Assembly: GCA_910586705.1 (NCBI GenBank)
Contig: CAJUJK010000012.1
Coordinates: forward strand, 50,966-114,965
Length of the DNA stretch: 64,000 bases
Direction of reading: 5' to 3'
Source of the DNA: an uncultured Lachnospiraceae bacterium
GTDB lineage: Bacteria > Bacillota > Clostridia > Lachnospirales > Lachnospiraceae
Of this stretch, positions 1-8,606 are shown piece after piece. A program made the position numbers and the translations under genes. Position 1 is the first letter of the stretch. The number at the start of each line of letters is the position of its first letter. The notes under the pieces are model-generated. The model was not told the DNA's origin. It did not search any database and was given only the letters and a program-made list of their open reading frames with translations.

Positions 1-3000
1 TTCGGTTATGAGAATCTGAAAGTACAGTGGGAGCCGCTTACAGCGGATGCCGCTCTGGTCTGGGAAAGCAGCGACAAGGCGGTAGCCACGGTGACGAAGG
101 ACGGAAAGGTATCCGCTGTGGCGGCGGGCAAAGCCACGATCAAAGCCACATCTGTTTACGCGCCGGAGGTTTCCGCCTCCTGTGAGGTGACTGTGGGAGA
201 TTATCAGATCGGCAAAAAGGGCGTGGACGGCAGCGTATCCCTTGTGGATGGCGCGAAGCTGAATGCAGCGAGAGGCGAATCCTGCGAGGGTTATGTGCTC
301 TGTAAAGCGGCGGGCGGAAATCCCGTGGAGGTCTCTTCCGCAGAGGTGTATTCCTGCAACGAATCCATTGCACAGTGGACGGACGGCGTGATTGCGACAA
401 AGCGCGCGGGCGAGACCAGAGTGGTATTTACATCGGAGGCGGATCAGGTGCAGGCATTTCTGACTGTTTCTGTGAAGCCGACGACAGGTAAGGGCTTTGC
501 GATTACGGGGTTTGAGTCGAAGTCTTCGAGCTTTCCGGCGTTGAAGGAGGATGAGAAGGACGCTGAGGGGCGCGAGCAGTATACGATGGCTTATTCATCG
601 AAAAATAGCATTATTTATACTGCGCTGGGAGAGATTATGCCTTCCCGCCCCGGTTTTGACAGCGGGGATTTCAATTGGAGCATTGATCATACGGAAGTGG
701 CGACGGTGGACGAGAACGGGGTGGTGACGCCCCTTAAGGCGGGCGACGCGGTGCTTCGCGTCGAGCCTAAAAACGCAGACGATACCGCCCTTTATAAGAT
801 GCAGGTCTGCGAGATCGCGCTGCATATCAAGGATTTGCCGCCGCAGGGGAATAACAGTTTATTCTATGCGCTGGAAAATACCCATAAAAAGCTGGGAGAT
901 GTGAAATTCCCGGAAGACTGGGCAGGGTGGAAATGGCAGTCCCCCGACACGCCCCTTGTCATCAACGGGGAGAACAGACTGTCCTATTCGTTTCTGGCAG
1001 TTTATACGGGGGAACAGTATTACCCGTATGAGAGGCTTGTCAGTGTGCAGATCGGCAGGGTGACGGGAATCACAGCCTATGAGAAGGAGGACGGAAATCA
1101 TAACAACGTGCTGGAGGTGGGAACTGCGGACAGCGAGGGAAATCCGACGGAAGGCTCCGACTCCCTGACACTGTGCGTGGATTCCCTCTTCAACGGAGAC
1201 ATCAATCGCAACGAAATCCTGCACTATACATGGAATGTGGAAGTGAAGCAGCCGACAGGGCTTGTCTTGAAAGAAGGGGGGTACAGACTGGCGGCTGATG
1301 GGCGGCTGCAGAAGACCTTTACCGTGACGGCGGTGAAGAAGGGAAGCTATACGCTGACACCTGTTATTAAAGTGACAGATCCCAAGACGAACCGGGAGAA
1401 GGTGCTGGCAAAGACCAGTTTTAAGATCAGCGCCGTGGCGGAGAAGCAGGCATTTATCACGCTTGCGCCGGAGGAGACCGCAGGTGTCCAGGTGGAAGCG
1501 GGCGGACGGATCACGGTGGATTACAGCGGCGATGTGAAGACTTTCCGTATGCAGGCGGCGTTTTGTGACAGAAAAGGCGAGGAGGACGCTGCTTTTGAGA
1601 AGGTGAAGCTTGCGTGGAGCAGCTCGGATAAAAAGGTGGCGACGGTGAAGGCGTCCAAGGATACCCATTCGGCGGAGGTCAAGATCGTGGGGGACGGGCA
1701 CACGATCCTGACGGCGAAGGTGAAGGATAAGGCGGGGCATACCGCCACGGCACAGATCGAGATCAGGAACCGCGCGCCCAGAGTGGATGTCTCTAAGGTG
1801 ACGGTGAATCCCGCCTATGATTTTGACAGTGAGGAGGGAAGGCGGCTTGCCCGTGAAAACGGCGGGGCGGTCGAGGTCGTTCCTGTTTACGGAGTAGAGA
1901 AACATAATACGGTCAGACTTTGGAAGAGCGATAAAAAGACGATGGAGACGGATCTGGAGCTGCTTGCCTATGAAAAAGGCGGGAAATACTGTTATCTGAT
2001 CTGCCCGACAGAATCCGTGGAGGAAAAGACCTATGACTGTTATCTGGGCGTGGAGAGCCCGGGTCTGCTGGCGGAACCCTTTTTCCACCCGCTCAAAGTG
2101 ACGGTGAAGGCAAAACTGCCGCAGGCGACGGTGAAGTCGGTGCGTCCGGCAAACCTGTTCTATCGCACCGAGCCTGCGTCCGTGGATATCAGCATAGCGC
2201 AGAAGGGCGCTGCCGTAGAGTCTGTCAGATGGATGGACAGCGCGGAGGAGAACGGGTTCGCTTCCGAGCCGTCGGCGTATCCGTTTGACACGACGAAGAA
2301 GGGTAAGAATGTGGAACGCCTGTATTTTGCACAGGAGGGTATTCGGCTGACGGACAAGAAAAAGCCCGCGGAGCCGGGAATCGTATCGGGTAAAATAAAA
2401 ATCAGGTATGCGGGCTACAAAGATGCGGTTGAGAAGCCGGTTTCCCTCAAGTGGAATTACAAAAAGCCGACGATTGTAGTCAAAGAGAAACAGGCCACAT
2501 TGATCCCGTCTCTGGAGGAGCATGCAAAGGGCAATTTTGATCTGTACAACAATACAGAAAAGAAAAAGCTTCTCTACAAAGGAAACGGATCGAACGGATC
2601 AGACGACCTGCGCATCTGTTATACGGGACTGACCTTCCACAATGCGGATGTGAAAAGAGGAAGCCTGAGAGAATATACCTATGTGGGCGGTAAGACGAAG
2701 GGCATCGAAAAGCTGCAGATGACCATTGATTCCGACTACTGGCGGGAGCCTTTGTCTGCCGTGCACACCATAAAGTTTGCCAATCCCACGCCTTATCTGA
2801 CGAAGCCGAAGCTGGTTATCAACACAAGGTATGTGAGTACGGCGTACACGGATATCGAGCTGAAAAACGCCTACACGGCAGCGCTCTCCTGTGACGATAT
2901 TGTGATCGAAGGGAAAAATGCGAAATCACAGGCGTTATTGGATGAAGATATTCTGGAGATGGAGCAGGAGGGCAAGGGCAGCAACCGCATTGTGGTGCGG

Positions 3001-3861
3001 GCAAACAGGGCGCAGACCATGAAAAAGGAGTTCAAAAACGGCGCTTACGACTTTAAGGTGACGCCCTGCTTTTGCGACGCTTCGGGAAACCGCATCGAGG
3101 GAAAGACGCTGACTTTGAAAATACAGGTGACCGACAAGGCGGTTACCGCAAAGGTGAAGTTGTCCGGGAGTCTGGATCTGTCCAAGAAACCGGATAAACC
3201 AGAGGGAACAGACACCGTCAAAAACTATGTGGAAGTCAAGACTACCCCGCAAAATATCGGAGAAGACTATACGTATGATAACAAGAAAGGGCTTTCTCTG
3301 GTGGGAGAATACAGCAATTATTTTCAAATATGGTATTATACAAATATACCGGGAAGGTACCAGATAAGAGTGAAAGAGGATAAGGAGAGCAAACTGAAGG
3401 CTGGACAGCGCTACCGGCTGGCGATCTGCTTTACGCTCAATCTGGAGAACGGTGACACTGTTAAAGTCCAGACACCGACCTTTACCATCCGCCCCAAACA
3501 GTCCGTGCCGAAGGTCATTGTGCACGGCAATGCGCAGACGCTGTATGCGGGGAATGACGCCTTGGTAAGAACCTGCGGTTTCGAGCTGCCGGAAGGGATG
3601 GGATACCGCGTTAAGTCTGTTTCAGGCGGCATAGACTGCAATAAGGACGGAAAGCAGGATATAGAGCTTTCATGGGTGAAAGCGGATACAAAGGACAACT
3701 ACATCTCGGCGGAATTGAAGCTTACGGACAGGGACGGCGCGCTGACGGTGGGCGGCATGAAAGGAAAAACATACACAATCCCTGTTCTCATAACGCTGGA
3801 GGGCAGGGACGGCATCGCCAAGGATGTAAAGACGAGCATCAAGGTGACGGTACGGCGGTAG
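1..3861 (+). CDS. Bacterial Ig-like (Big_2) domain surface protein, 3' part
   Basis: The frame is open from the first base, so the gene starts upstream; at least 1286 residues are present. The first visible stretch (WESSDKAVATVTKDGKV, then a glycine/alanine-rich turn and 'ATIKATS') is the classic Big_2 repeat, and similar 'W.S.d..vAtV...G.v.....G.a.i' units recur near residues 205-240 and 520-560. Such beta-sandwich repeats occur in secreted or wall-attached adhesins and in structural parts of large exoproteins. No LPXTG motif, transmembrane anchor or SLH domain is visible at the C terminus, which ends in a plain beta-rich tail, so attachment, if any, must lie upstream. A terminator follows about 60 nt after the stop. 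Ligand and function cannot be told from this part. Confidence 0.85.
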   Translation, partial: FGYENLKVQWEPLTADAALVWESSDKAVATVTKDGKVSAVAAGKATIKATSVYAPEVSASCEVTVGDYQIGKKGVDGSVSLVDGAKLNAARGESCEGYVLCKAAGGNPVEVSSAEVYSCNESIAQWTDGVIATKRAGETRVVFTSEADQVQAFLTVSVKPTTGKGFAITGFESKSSSFPALKEDEKDAEGREQYTMAYSSKNSIIYTALGEIMPSRPGFDSGDFNWSIDHTEVATVDENGVVTPLKAGDAVLRVEPKNADDTALYKMQVCEIALHIKDLPPQGNNSLFYALENTHKKLGDVKFPEDWAGWKWQSPDTPLVINGENRLSYSFLAVYTGEQYYPYERLVSVQIGRVTGITAYEKEDGNHNNVLEVGTADSEGNPTEGSDSLTLCVDSLFNGDINRNEILHYTWNVEVKQPTGLVLKEGGYRLAADGRLQKTFTVTAVKKGSYTLTPVIKVTDPKTNREKVLAKTSFKISAVAEKQAFITLAPEETAGVQVEAGGRITVDYSGDVKTFRMQAAFCDRKGEEDAAFEKVKLAWSSSDKKVATVKASKDTHSAEVKIVGDGHTILTAKVKDKAGHTATAQIEIRNRAPRVDVSKVTVNPAYDFDSEEGRRLARENGGAVEVVPVYGVEKHNTVRLWKSDKKTMETDLELLAYEKGGKYCYLICPTESVEEKTYDCYLGVESPGLLAEPFFHPLKVTVKAKLPQATVKSVRPANLFYRTEPASVDISIAQKGAAVESVRWMDSAEENGFASEPSAYPFDTTKKGKNVERLYFAQEGIRLTDKKKPAEPGIVSGKIKIRYAGYKDAVEKPVSLKWNYKKPTIVVKEKQATLIPSLEEHAKGNFDLYNNTEKKKLLYKGNGSNGSDDLRICYTGLTFHNADVKRGSLREYTYVGGKTKGIEKLQMTIDSDYWREPLSAVHTIKFANPTPYLTKPKLVINTRYVSTAYTDIELKNAYTAALSCDDIVIEGKNAKSQALLDEDILEMEQEGKGSNRIVVRANRAQTMKKEFKNGAYDFKVTPCFCDASGNRIEGKTLTLKIQVTDKAVTAKVKLSGSLDLSKKPDKPEGTDTVKNYVEVKTTPQNIGEDYTYDNKKGLSLVGEYSNYFQIWYYTNIPGRYQIRVKEDKESKLKAGQRYRLAICFTLNLENGDTVKVQTPTFTIRPKQSVPKVIVHGNAQTLYAGNDALVRTCGFELPEGMGYRVKSVSGGIDCNKDGKQDIELSWVKADTKDNYISAELKLTDRDGALTVGGMKGKTYTIPVLITLEGRDGIAKDVKTSIKVTVRR

Positions 3862-3918
3862 ATGCCGTTTAGAAACAGCTTAGGAATAGCGGTAACAAAA
3901 CCAATAGTTAGCAGAAGG

Positions 3919-3953
3919 ACAGTCCCGCGGAATTTTTCCGGGGGCTGTTTTTC
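3919..3953 (+). terminator. Rho-independent terminator after the Ig-like protein gene
   Basis: An ACAGTCCCGCGG / CCGGGGGCTGT stem (one G-U pair and one bulge) with an AATTTTT loop runs straight into TTTTTCTG. It lies about 58 nt after the stop of the Ig-like protein gene and before the tetR promoter. Confidence 0.8.
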
Positions 3954-4040
3954 TGTTGTTCTGTCTGGCAGCGCGCCCCTGTGTGTTTACATAGAATAGG
4001 ATCGGAATGGATATGTTTTGACATTTTCTGTAAAAAGGGG

Positions 4041-4069
4041 TTGACGCAGGTTACATAATATATTATAAT
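4041..4069 (+). promoter_or_regulatory. Sigma-A promoter of the tetR-type gene
   Basis: TTGACG (4041-4046), a 17-nt spacer and a consensus TATAAT (4064-4069), 62 nt before the ATG at 4131. The -10 box lies inside an imperfect dyad (4049-4082). Confidence 0.85.
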
Positions 4070-4082
4070 AACATACGTTACC
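4049..4082. promoter_or_regulatory. Imperfect 34-bp dyad over the -10 box, candidate operator
   Basis: The segment begins GGTTACATA and ends TACGTTACC; 12 of 17 symmetric positions pair. TetR-family proteins typically bind such dyads over their own promoters, so autoregulation is the inference. No binding evidence is available from sequence alone. Confidence 0.45.
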
Positions 4083-4130
4083 AAAAGAAGCTGTAAAAGA
4101 GCTGCAAAAGAGTAGGAGAGGTACATTTTT

Positions 4131-4682
4131 ATGGCAAGAAAAGAGACGATCACAAAAAACGACATACTGAACGCGGCCTTTGAGATGGCGCGGACGGATG
4201 GCTTCACGCAGGTGAGCGCGCGAACGCTGGCGGCGAGGGCAGGGTGCTCCACACAGCCGATTTTCCGTGTTTACAAGAATATGGAGGAGCTGGGAGATGA
4301 TCTCTTTGCCAGAGCGATGGAATTTTTCAGCGCATATTATGAGGAGTTTCCGAAGCTGAACAATACGCCCTTCGTCAATCTTGGACTTGCTTATATCCGC
4401 TTTTCTCAGGAGGAGCAGAATTTATTCCGTCTGTTATTTTTGTCGGAAAACCGTCATGGAAAGAGTCTCTATGATATGCTGAATGGTAAGAACGGAGCGG
4501 TGGTGCGGGAGATCAACAGTGCGAAAATATTTGGCTGCAAAGACCCCAGCGGTATGTTTATGAAGATGTGGATCTTTATTCACGGGGCAGCCTGCATGAC
4601 TCTGACAGGAGATTATGATCTGCAGGAAGAGGATACCGTCAAACTTTTGGAGGAGTCCTACAACGCATTCCAGAATGTATGA
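4131..4682 (+). CDS. TetR/AcrR-family transcriptional regulator
   Basis: A 183-residue protein with an N-terminal TetR-type helix-turn-helix (residues about 8-55: 'ITKNDILNAAFEMARTDGF', then 'SARTLAARAGCSTQPIFRVYKNMEEL') and an all-helical C-terminal ligand/dimer domain of unknown specificity. The start has a good AGGAGAGG ribosome binding site nine bases upstream. A consensus promoter with an overlapping imperfect dyad lies just before it, which fits autorepression. The gene is followed after 35 nt by an RpiR-type regulator on the same strand. No transporter or enzyme target is adjacent, so the ligand is unknown. Confidence 0.85.
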   Translation: MARKETITKNDILNAAFEMARTDGFTQVSARTLAARAGCSTQPIFRVYKNMEELGDDLFARAMEFFSAYYEEFPKLNNTPFVNLGLAYIRFSQEEQNLFRLLFLSENRHGKSLYDMLNGKNGAVVREINSAKIFGCKDPSGMFMKMWIFIHGAACMTLTGDYDLQEEDTVKLLEESYNAFQNV

Positions 4683-4717
4683 GAATGAATCTGATCTTCT
4701 GGAAGAAGGGTTAGGCT

Positions 4718-5662
4718 ATGGCGATAGAGAATCGGTATGACATCATAACGAGAATCAATGAATATTATGGCAGGATGAGCAAAGGACAGAAAGCGATCTC
4801 TGCTTTTATTTACGATCATTACGATCAGGCTGTGTTTATGACTGCGGCGAAGCTGGGAGATACGGTGGGGGTAAGTGAATCCACTGTGGTGCGCTATGCC
4901 ATGTTTATCGGGTACAACGGGTATCCGGAGTTTCAGAGGGATCTGGAATACTGGGTGCAGAACAAAATCAATTCTGTGCAGAAAATCGGTGCGAAGTACG
5001 GCAAGAGCAGCCAGTCGGAGATTTTGAACTCTGTTTTACAGTCAGATATCGAGAAGATTCAGGACACCATCCACAATCTGGATCCCACGGCGTTTGAGAC
5101 GGCAGTAGATATCATTCTCGCGGCAAAGACGGTCTATATTATGGGCGTCAGAAGCTGTGAACCGCTGGCAGACTTTCTGCAGTTTTATCTGAATATGATC
5201 CGGGGAAATGTGGTGCTTCTCAGGACAACAAGCGTTTCGGAAACCTTTGAACAGATGATCCGTATCGACGAGCAGGACGCTTTTGTGGGCATCAGTTTTC
5301 CGAGATACTCCATGAGGACCCTGAAGGCGATGGAGTTTGCAAACGACAGGAACGCCAAGGTGATCGCGGTGACGGATTCGGTGCATTCGCCGATGAATCT
5401 CTATTCATCCTGCAATCTGTTTGCCAGAAGCGATATGGTTTCCATCGTGGATTCTCTGGTGGCGCCCTTAAGCATGATAAACGCGCTGGTGGTGGCGATG
5501 TGCCTGAAGCAGCCTGAGGAAGTGAAGGAAAATCTGAAGAATCTGGAAGAGGCTTGGAACAATTATCAGGTTTATCTGAATGATGAAATTAACTTTATAG
5601 ATGAGGAGCCGATGCTGAATTATCCGCTTCGGAAAAGGTCAGAGAGTGAAAAGAACTTCTAA
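4718..5662 (+). CDS. MurR/RpiR-family transcriptional regulator
   Basis: 314 residues. An N-terminal RpiR HTH (residues about 1-80, with 'MSKGQKAISAFIYDHYDQA' and 'TVGVSESTVVRYAMFIGYNG') is followed by a SIS sugar-phosphate binding domain (about 125-260, 'AKTVYIMGVRSCEPLADFL'). The family senses phosphosugars and controls carbohydrate genes; no sugar operon is adjacent, so the effector is unknown. The last residues (EKNF) and the stop codon are encoded inside copy A of the 95-nt repeat, so the element overlaps the end of this gene. Confidence 0.9.
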   Translation: MAIENRYDIITRINEYYGRMSKGQKAISAFIYDHYDQAVFMTAAKLGDTVGVSESTVVRYAMFIGYNGYPEFQRDLEYWVQNKINSVQKIGAKYGKSSQSEILNSVLQSDIEKIQDTIHNLDPTAFETAVDIILAAKTVYIMGVRSCEPLADFLQFYLNMIRGNVVLLRTTSVSETFEQMIRIDEQDAFVGISFPRYSMRTLKAMEFANDRNAKVIAVTDSVHSPMNLYSSCNLFARSDMVSIVDSLVAPLSMINALVVAMCLKQPEEVKENLKNLEEAWNNYQVYLNDEINFIDEEPMLNYPLRKRSESEKNF

Positions 5663-5738
5663 AGCTCAGCAGCATAGGCTGCATCGCTAAGAAGTTCTAT
5701 GTTTCACTCAAGAGAATGCCTGAAAAGCGGCATTCTCT
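5644..5738 (+). repeat. 95-nt two-hairpin dispersed repeat, copy A
   Basis: Outer stem GAGTGAAA (5644-5651) with TTTCACTC (5702-5709); next stem AGAACTTCT (5652-5660) with AGAAGTTCT; inner stem GCAGC/GCTGC; then a second hairpin AGAGAATGCC (5711-5720) with GGCATTCTCT (5729-5738). It overlaps the last codons and stop of the rpiR-type gene and ends 28 nt before the next start. No T-tract follows, so it is not a standard terminator. Same strand and length as copies C and D. Confidence 0.9.
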
Positions 5739-5766
5739 GCACAGTGAAGGCACAGAGGGAAAGCAT

Positions 5767-7026
5767 ATGCGTATGGACGGGAATCAGGCGGTCGTGATCG
5801 GCGGCGGCGCTGCGGGAATGATGGCGGCGGCTGCGGCGACGGAGAACGGACGCCCTGTTGTTTTATTAGAGAAAAATGAAAAACTTGGCAAAAAGCTCTA
5901 CATCACAGGAAAAGGGCGCTGTAATGTGACAAATGCCTGCGGGCGGGACAAGTTTTTTGAAAATATAGTGAGCAATCCGAAATTTCTATACAGCGCTTTC
6001 CATGCGTTTGATAACAAGCGGTTGGAAACATTTCTGGAAGATAACGGATGTCATTTAAAAGAGGAGCGGGGGGAGCGTGTGTTTCCTGTTTCGGATCACG
6101 CGTCGGATGTGACGGCGGCATTTGAGCGGCATCTGAAGAAAAAAGGGGTGCAGGTGCAGCTGCGCAGCGAAGTGCGTGCGATCGAGACGGACGGCGGAAA
6201 AATAACAGGTGTGCGGCTTGCGGACGGCAGCGTGATCCCCGCGGGGACGGTGATTGTGGCAACGGGCGGTCTGTCTTATCAGAGCACGGGTTCTACCGGG
6301 GACGGACACCGGATGGCGCGGGAGCTGGGGCATAAGGTGACAGACTGCACGCCAGCGCTGGTATCTCTGGAGACGGAAGAAGACTGGTGCAAAAAATTAC
6401 AGGGGTTATCCCTCAAAAATGTGACCCTTACCATGGGCTGCGGAAAGAAAAAGCTGTATCAGGGATTCGGGGAGATGCTCTTTACCCATTATGGGGTGAG
6501 CGGACCGCTTGTTTTGTCCGCCAGCAGCTATTACGGGAAAAAGAAAGGGACGGAAGCGGTGGTCCTGACAATAGATCTGAAGCCCGCGCTCACGCAGGAA
6601 CAGCTTGATAAAAGAATACTGAGGGACTTTGAGGAAAACAGGAACCGGCAGTTTAAAAATGCGCTGGGCGGGCTCTATCCGGCGAAGCTTGTTTCTGTTA
6701 TGATAGAGAGGTCGGGCATAGATCCCGAGAAGAAGGTGCATGAGGTGACGAAACAGGAGAGAAGGCGTCTGGCAGCGCTGACAAAGGCGTTTACCTTGCA
6801 GGTGCGCGGGAAGCGGGGCTTTGAGGAGGCGGTGATCACGCAGGGCGGCGTGTCGGTGAAGGAGGTCAACCCTTCTACCATGGAGTCCAGACTGGTGCGC
6901 GGGCTTTATTTTGCGGGAGAGGTACTGGATCTGGACGGGCTGACAGGCGGTTTCAATCTGCAGATTGCATGGTCTACGGGATATCTTGCCGGGAAGTGCT
7001 GTGCGGAAGAGGAAGGAGAAAAATAA
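5767..7026 (+). CDS. HI0933/YhiN-family FAD-dependent oxidoreductase
   Basis: 419 residues from the chosen start. N-terminal dinucleotide-binding fold 'VVIGGGAAGMMAAAAA' (residues about 8-23), the family signature 'KLGKKLYITGKGRCNVTNAC', and a C-terminal 'GLYFAGEVLDLDGLTGGFN' FAD contact. The family (BaiN/YhiN-like) comprises flavoproteins of mostly unknown substrate. The frame extends 17 codons upstream to an ATG at 5716, but that lies inside the repeat hairpin; the ATG at 5767 has AGAGGGA just before it and leaves only a few residues before the FAD motif. It is followed by cmk after 3 nt, so both are probably cotranscribed. Confidence 0.85.
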   Translation: MRMDGNQAVVIGGGAAGMMAAAAATENGRPVVLLEKNEKLGKKLYITGKGRCNVTNACGRDKFFENIVSNPKFLYSAFHAFDNKRLETFLEDNGCHLKEERGERVFPVSDHASDVTAAFERHLKKKGVQVQLRSEVRAIETDGGKITGVRLADGSVIPAGTVIVATGGLSYQSTGSTGDGHRMARELGHKVTDCTPALVSLETEEDWCKKLQGLSLKNVTLTMGCGKKKLYQGFGEMLFTHYGVSGPLVLSASSYYGKKKGTEAVVLTIDLKPALTQEQLDKRILRDFEENRNRQFKNALGGLYPAKLVSVMIERSGIDPEKKVHEVTKQERRRLAALTKAFTLQVRGKRGFEEAVITQGGVSVKEVNPSTMESRLVRGLYFAGEVLDLDGLTGGFNLQIAWSTGYLAGKCCAEEEGEK

Positions 7027-7029
7027 CAC

Positions 7030-7680
7030 ATGGGATTTAATATTGCGATTGATGGACCCGCGGGAGCGGGAAAGAGTACCATAGCAAAGATGATAGCGGC
7101 AAAGAAAGGCTATATCTATGTGGACACGGGGGCTATGTACCGCGCCATGGCGCTGTATCTGCTGAGGGAGAATGCGTCCCTTGGGCAGATTGATGAGAAA
7201 TGTCAGGGGGCTGATATCACCATAGGTTATGACAACGGTGAGCAGGTGGTGTACTTAAACGGTGAAAATGTAAACGCCTATATCCGCACGGAGGAGGTGG
7301 GCAGGATGGCTTCTGTCAGCAGCCCGAATCCTAATGTGCGGAAAAAGCTGACGCAGCTGCAGCAGAAGCTGGCGGCGGAAGCGGATGTGGTGATGGACGG
7401 GCGCGATATCGGCACCTGTGTGCTGCCGGACGCGCAGGTGAAGGTGTATCTGACGGCGGACAGCCATGAGCGGGCGATGCGCCGCTATAAGGAGCTTACG
7501 GCGAAGGGGGAAAACTGCGACCTGGAAACCATCGAGAGAGATATCATAGAGCGTGACAGGCAGGATATGACGAGGGAGATTTCCCCCCTGAAGCAGGCGG
7601 AGGACGCGGTGCTGATCGATTCCTCGCACATGACGGTGGAGGAAGTGGCGGATGCCATCATATCTCTGTGCACAACGTGA
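7030..7680 (+). CDS. cmk: Cytidylate kinase
   Basis: 216 residues, normal length. It phosphorylates CMP and dCMP with ATP. Visible motifs: P-loop GPAGAGKST (residues about 8-16), DTGAMYRAM for nucleotide binding, DGRDIGT and the lid arginines in 'ERDRQDMTREISPLK'. It sits directly after the HI0933-type flavoprotein gene and before ispH and the S1 gene, a common clostridial order. The stop codon lies inside the left arm of the short repeat copy B. Confidence 0.95.
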   Translation: MGFNIAIDGPAGAGKSTIAKMIAAKKGYIYVDTGAMYRAMALYLLRENASLGQIDEKCQGADITIGYDNGEQVVYLNGENVNAYIRTEEVGRMASVSSPNPNVRKKLTQLQQKLAAEADVVMDGRDIGTCVLPDAQVKVYLTADSHERAMRRYKELTAKGENCDLETIERDIIERDRQDMTREISPLKQAEDAVLIDSSHMTVEEVADAIISLCTT

Positions 7681-7719
7681 AAAGCTCACGTGGGAGAATG
7701 CCGGAGGAAGGCATTCTCC
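7675..7719 (+). repeat. Short form (45 nt) of the two-hairpin repeat, copy B
   Basis: ACGTGA (7675-7680) pairs with TCACGT (7686-7691) around a five-base loop, followed by GGAGAATGCC (7693-7702) pairing with GGCATTCTCC (7710-7719). The middle of the first hairpin found in the 95-nt copies (AGAACTTCT to AGAAGTTCT) is missing, while the outer stem and second hairpin remain. It overlaps the cmk stop codon and ends six bases before the ispH ribosome binding site. Confidence 0.8.
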
Positions 7720-7736
7720 GTATATGGAGGATGTCT

Positions 7737-8606
7737 ATGGAAGTGATTTTAGCTGAGCACGCGGGGTTCTGCTTCGGCGTACAGCGGGCCGTGGATACCG
7801 TCTATGAACAGATTGGGAAACGGGAAGAAGAGGGGCGCCCGATTTACACGTTCGGGCCGATTATACATAATGAGGAAGTCGTGGACGACCTACAAAAGAG
7901 CGGTGTGTGTGTGATAGAATCCCTTGCGGACGCGGGGCGGATCCCGGAGGGGGAGCGGGGCACGGTGATTATCCGTTCCCACGGGGTGGAAAAGAGCGTC
8001 TGCGAGAGTCTGAAGGAACTCGGATTCGATGTGGTGGACGCCACCTGTCCCTTTGTGAAACGGATCCACAATATTGTGGAGAAGGAGAGCGCGGCGGGCA
8101 AAAGCATCGTGATTGTCGGCAACGCGGGGCACCCGGAGGTGGAGGGTATCAAGGGCTGGTCAGCGTCCCCGACGTACATCGTAGGATCCGTGGAAGAGGC
8201 GGAAAATCTCGGGTACGGACCCGGAGAAGAGCTGTGTATTGTTTCGCAAACGACATTTAACTACAAGAAATTTCAAGATGTGGTTGAAATTTTCAAGGAA
8301 AGAGGTTACAATGGTAGTGTTGTGAATACTGTATGTAACGCTACGGAAGTGCGACAGGCCGAGGCCAGAGAACTTGCGGCACGGGTTGATGTTATGATAG
8401 TGATAGGTGGGACTCATAGTTCTAATACAAAGAAACTCTATGAGATTTGCAGGCAGGAGTGCGAAATGACCTACTATATACAGACGCTCGACGACTTGCA
8501 TTTAAGGTTACCTGAATCTGTCCGACTGGTGGGTATTACAGCAGGGGCGTCCACCCCAAACAATATTATCGAGGAGGTTCAAAATTATGTCAGAATTAAC
8601 TTTTGA
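7737..8606 (+). CDS. ispH: 4-hydroxy-3-methylbut-2-enyl diphosphate reductase
   Basis: 289 residues. It is the last enzyme of the MEP isoprenoid pathway, making IPP and DMAPP with a 4Fe-4S cluster. Motifs: 'HAGFCFGVQRAVDTVYE' with the first cluster cysteine, 'DATCPFVKRIHNIV' with the second, 'VVNTVCNATEVRQAEA' with the third, and 'VGITAGASTPNNIIEEV' at the end. The start at 7737 is chosen because GGAGG lies six bases upstream; the ATG at 7731 touches that site. In many Clostridia this protein is fused to ribosomal protein S1; here the S1 gene is separate and overlaps the ispH 3' end by 20 nt in another frame. Confidence 0.95.
   Translation: MEVILAEHAGFCFGVQRAVDTVYEQIGKREEEGRPIYTFGPIIHNEEVVDDLQKSGVCVIESLADAGRIPEGERGTVIIRSHGVEKSVCESLKELGFDVVDATCPFVKRIHNIVEKESAAGKSIVIVGNAGHPEVEGIKGWSASPTYIVGSVEEAENLGYGPGEELCIVSQTTFNYKKFQDVVEIFKERGYNGSVVNTVCNATEVRQAEARELAARVDVMIVIGGTHSSNTKKLYEICRQECEMTYYIQTLDDLHLRLPESVRLVGITAGASTPNNIIEEVQNYVRINF

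Noticed and set aside
859..2523. Long minus-strand open frame of 554 codons opposite the Ig-like protein
   Set aside because: Arg/His/Leu-rich translation typical of the antisense of GC-rich coding sequence, and no ribosome binding site; the + frame carries clear Big_2 repeats.
5644..5738. Reading the 95-nt repeats as ordinary terminators
   Set aside because: No T-tract follows either hairpin in any copy, and the copies share sequence and exact length, which unrelated terminators would not.
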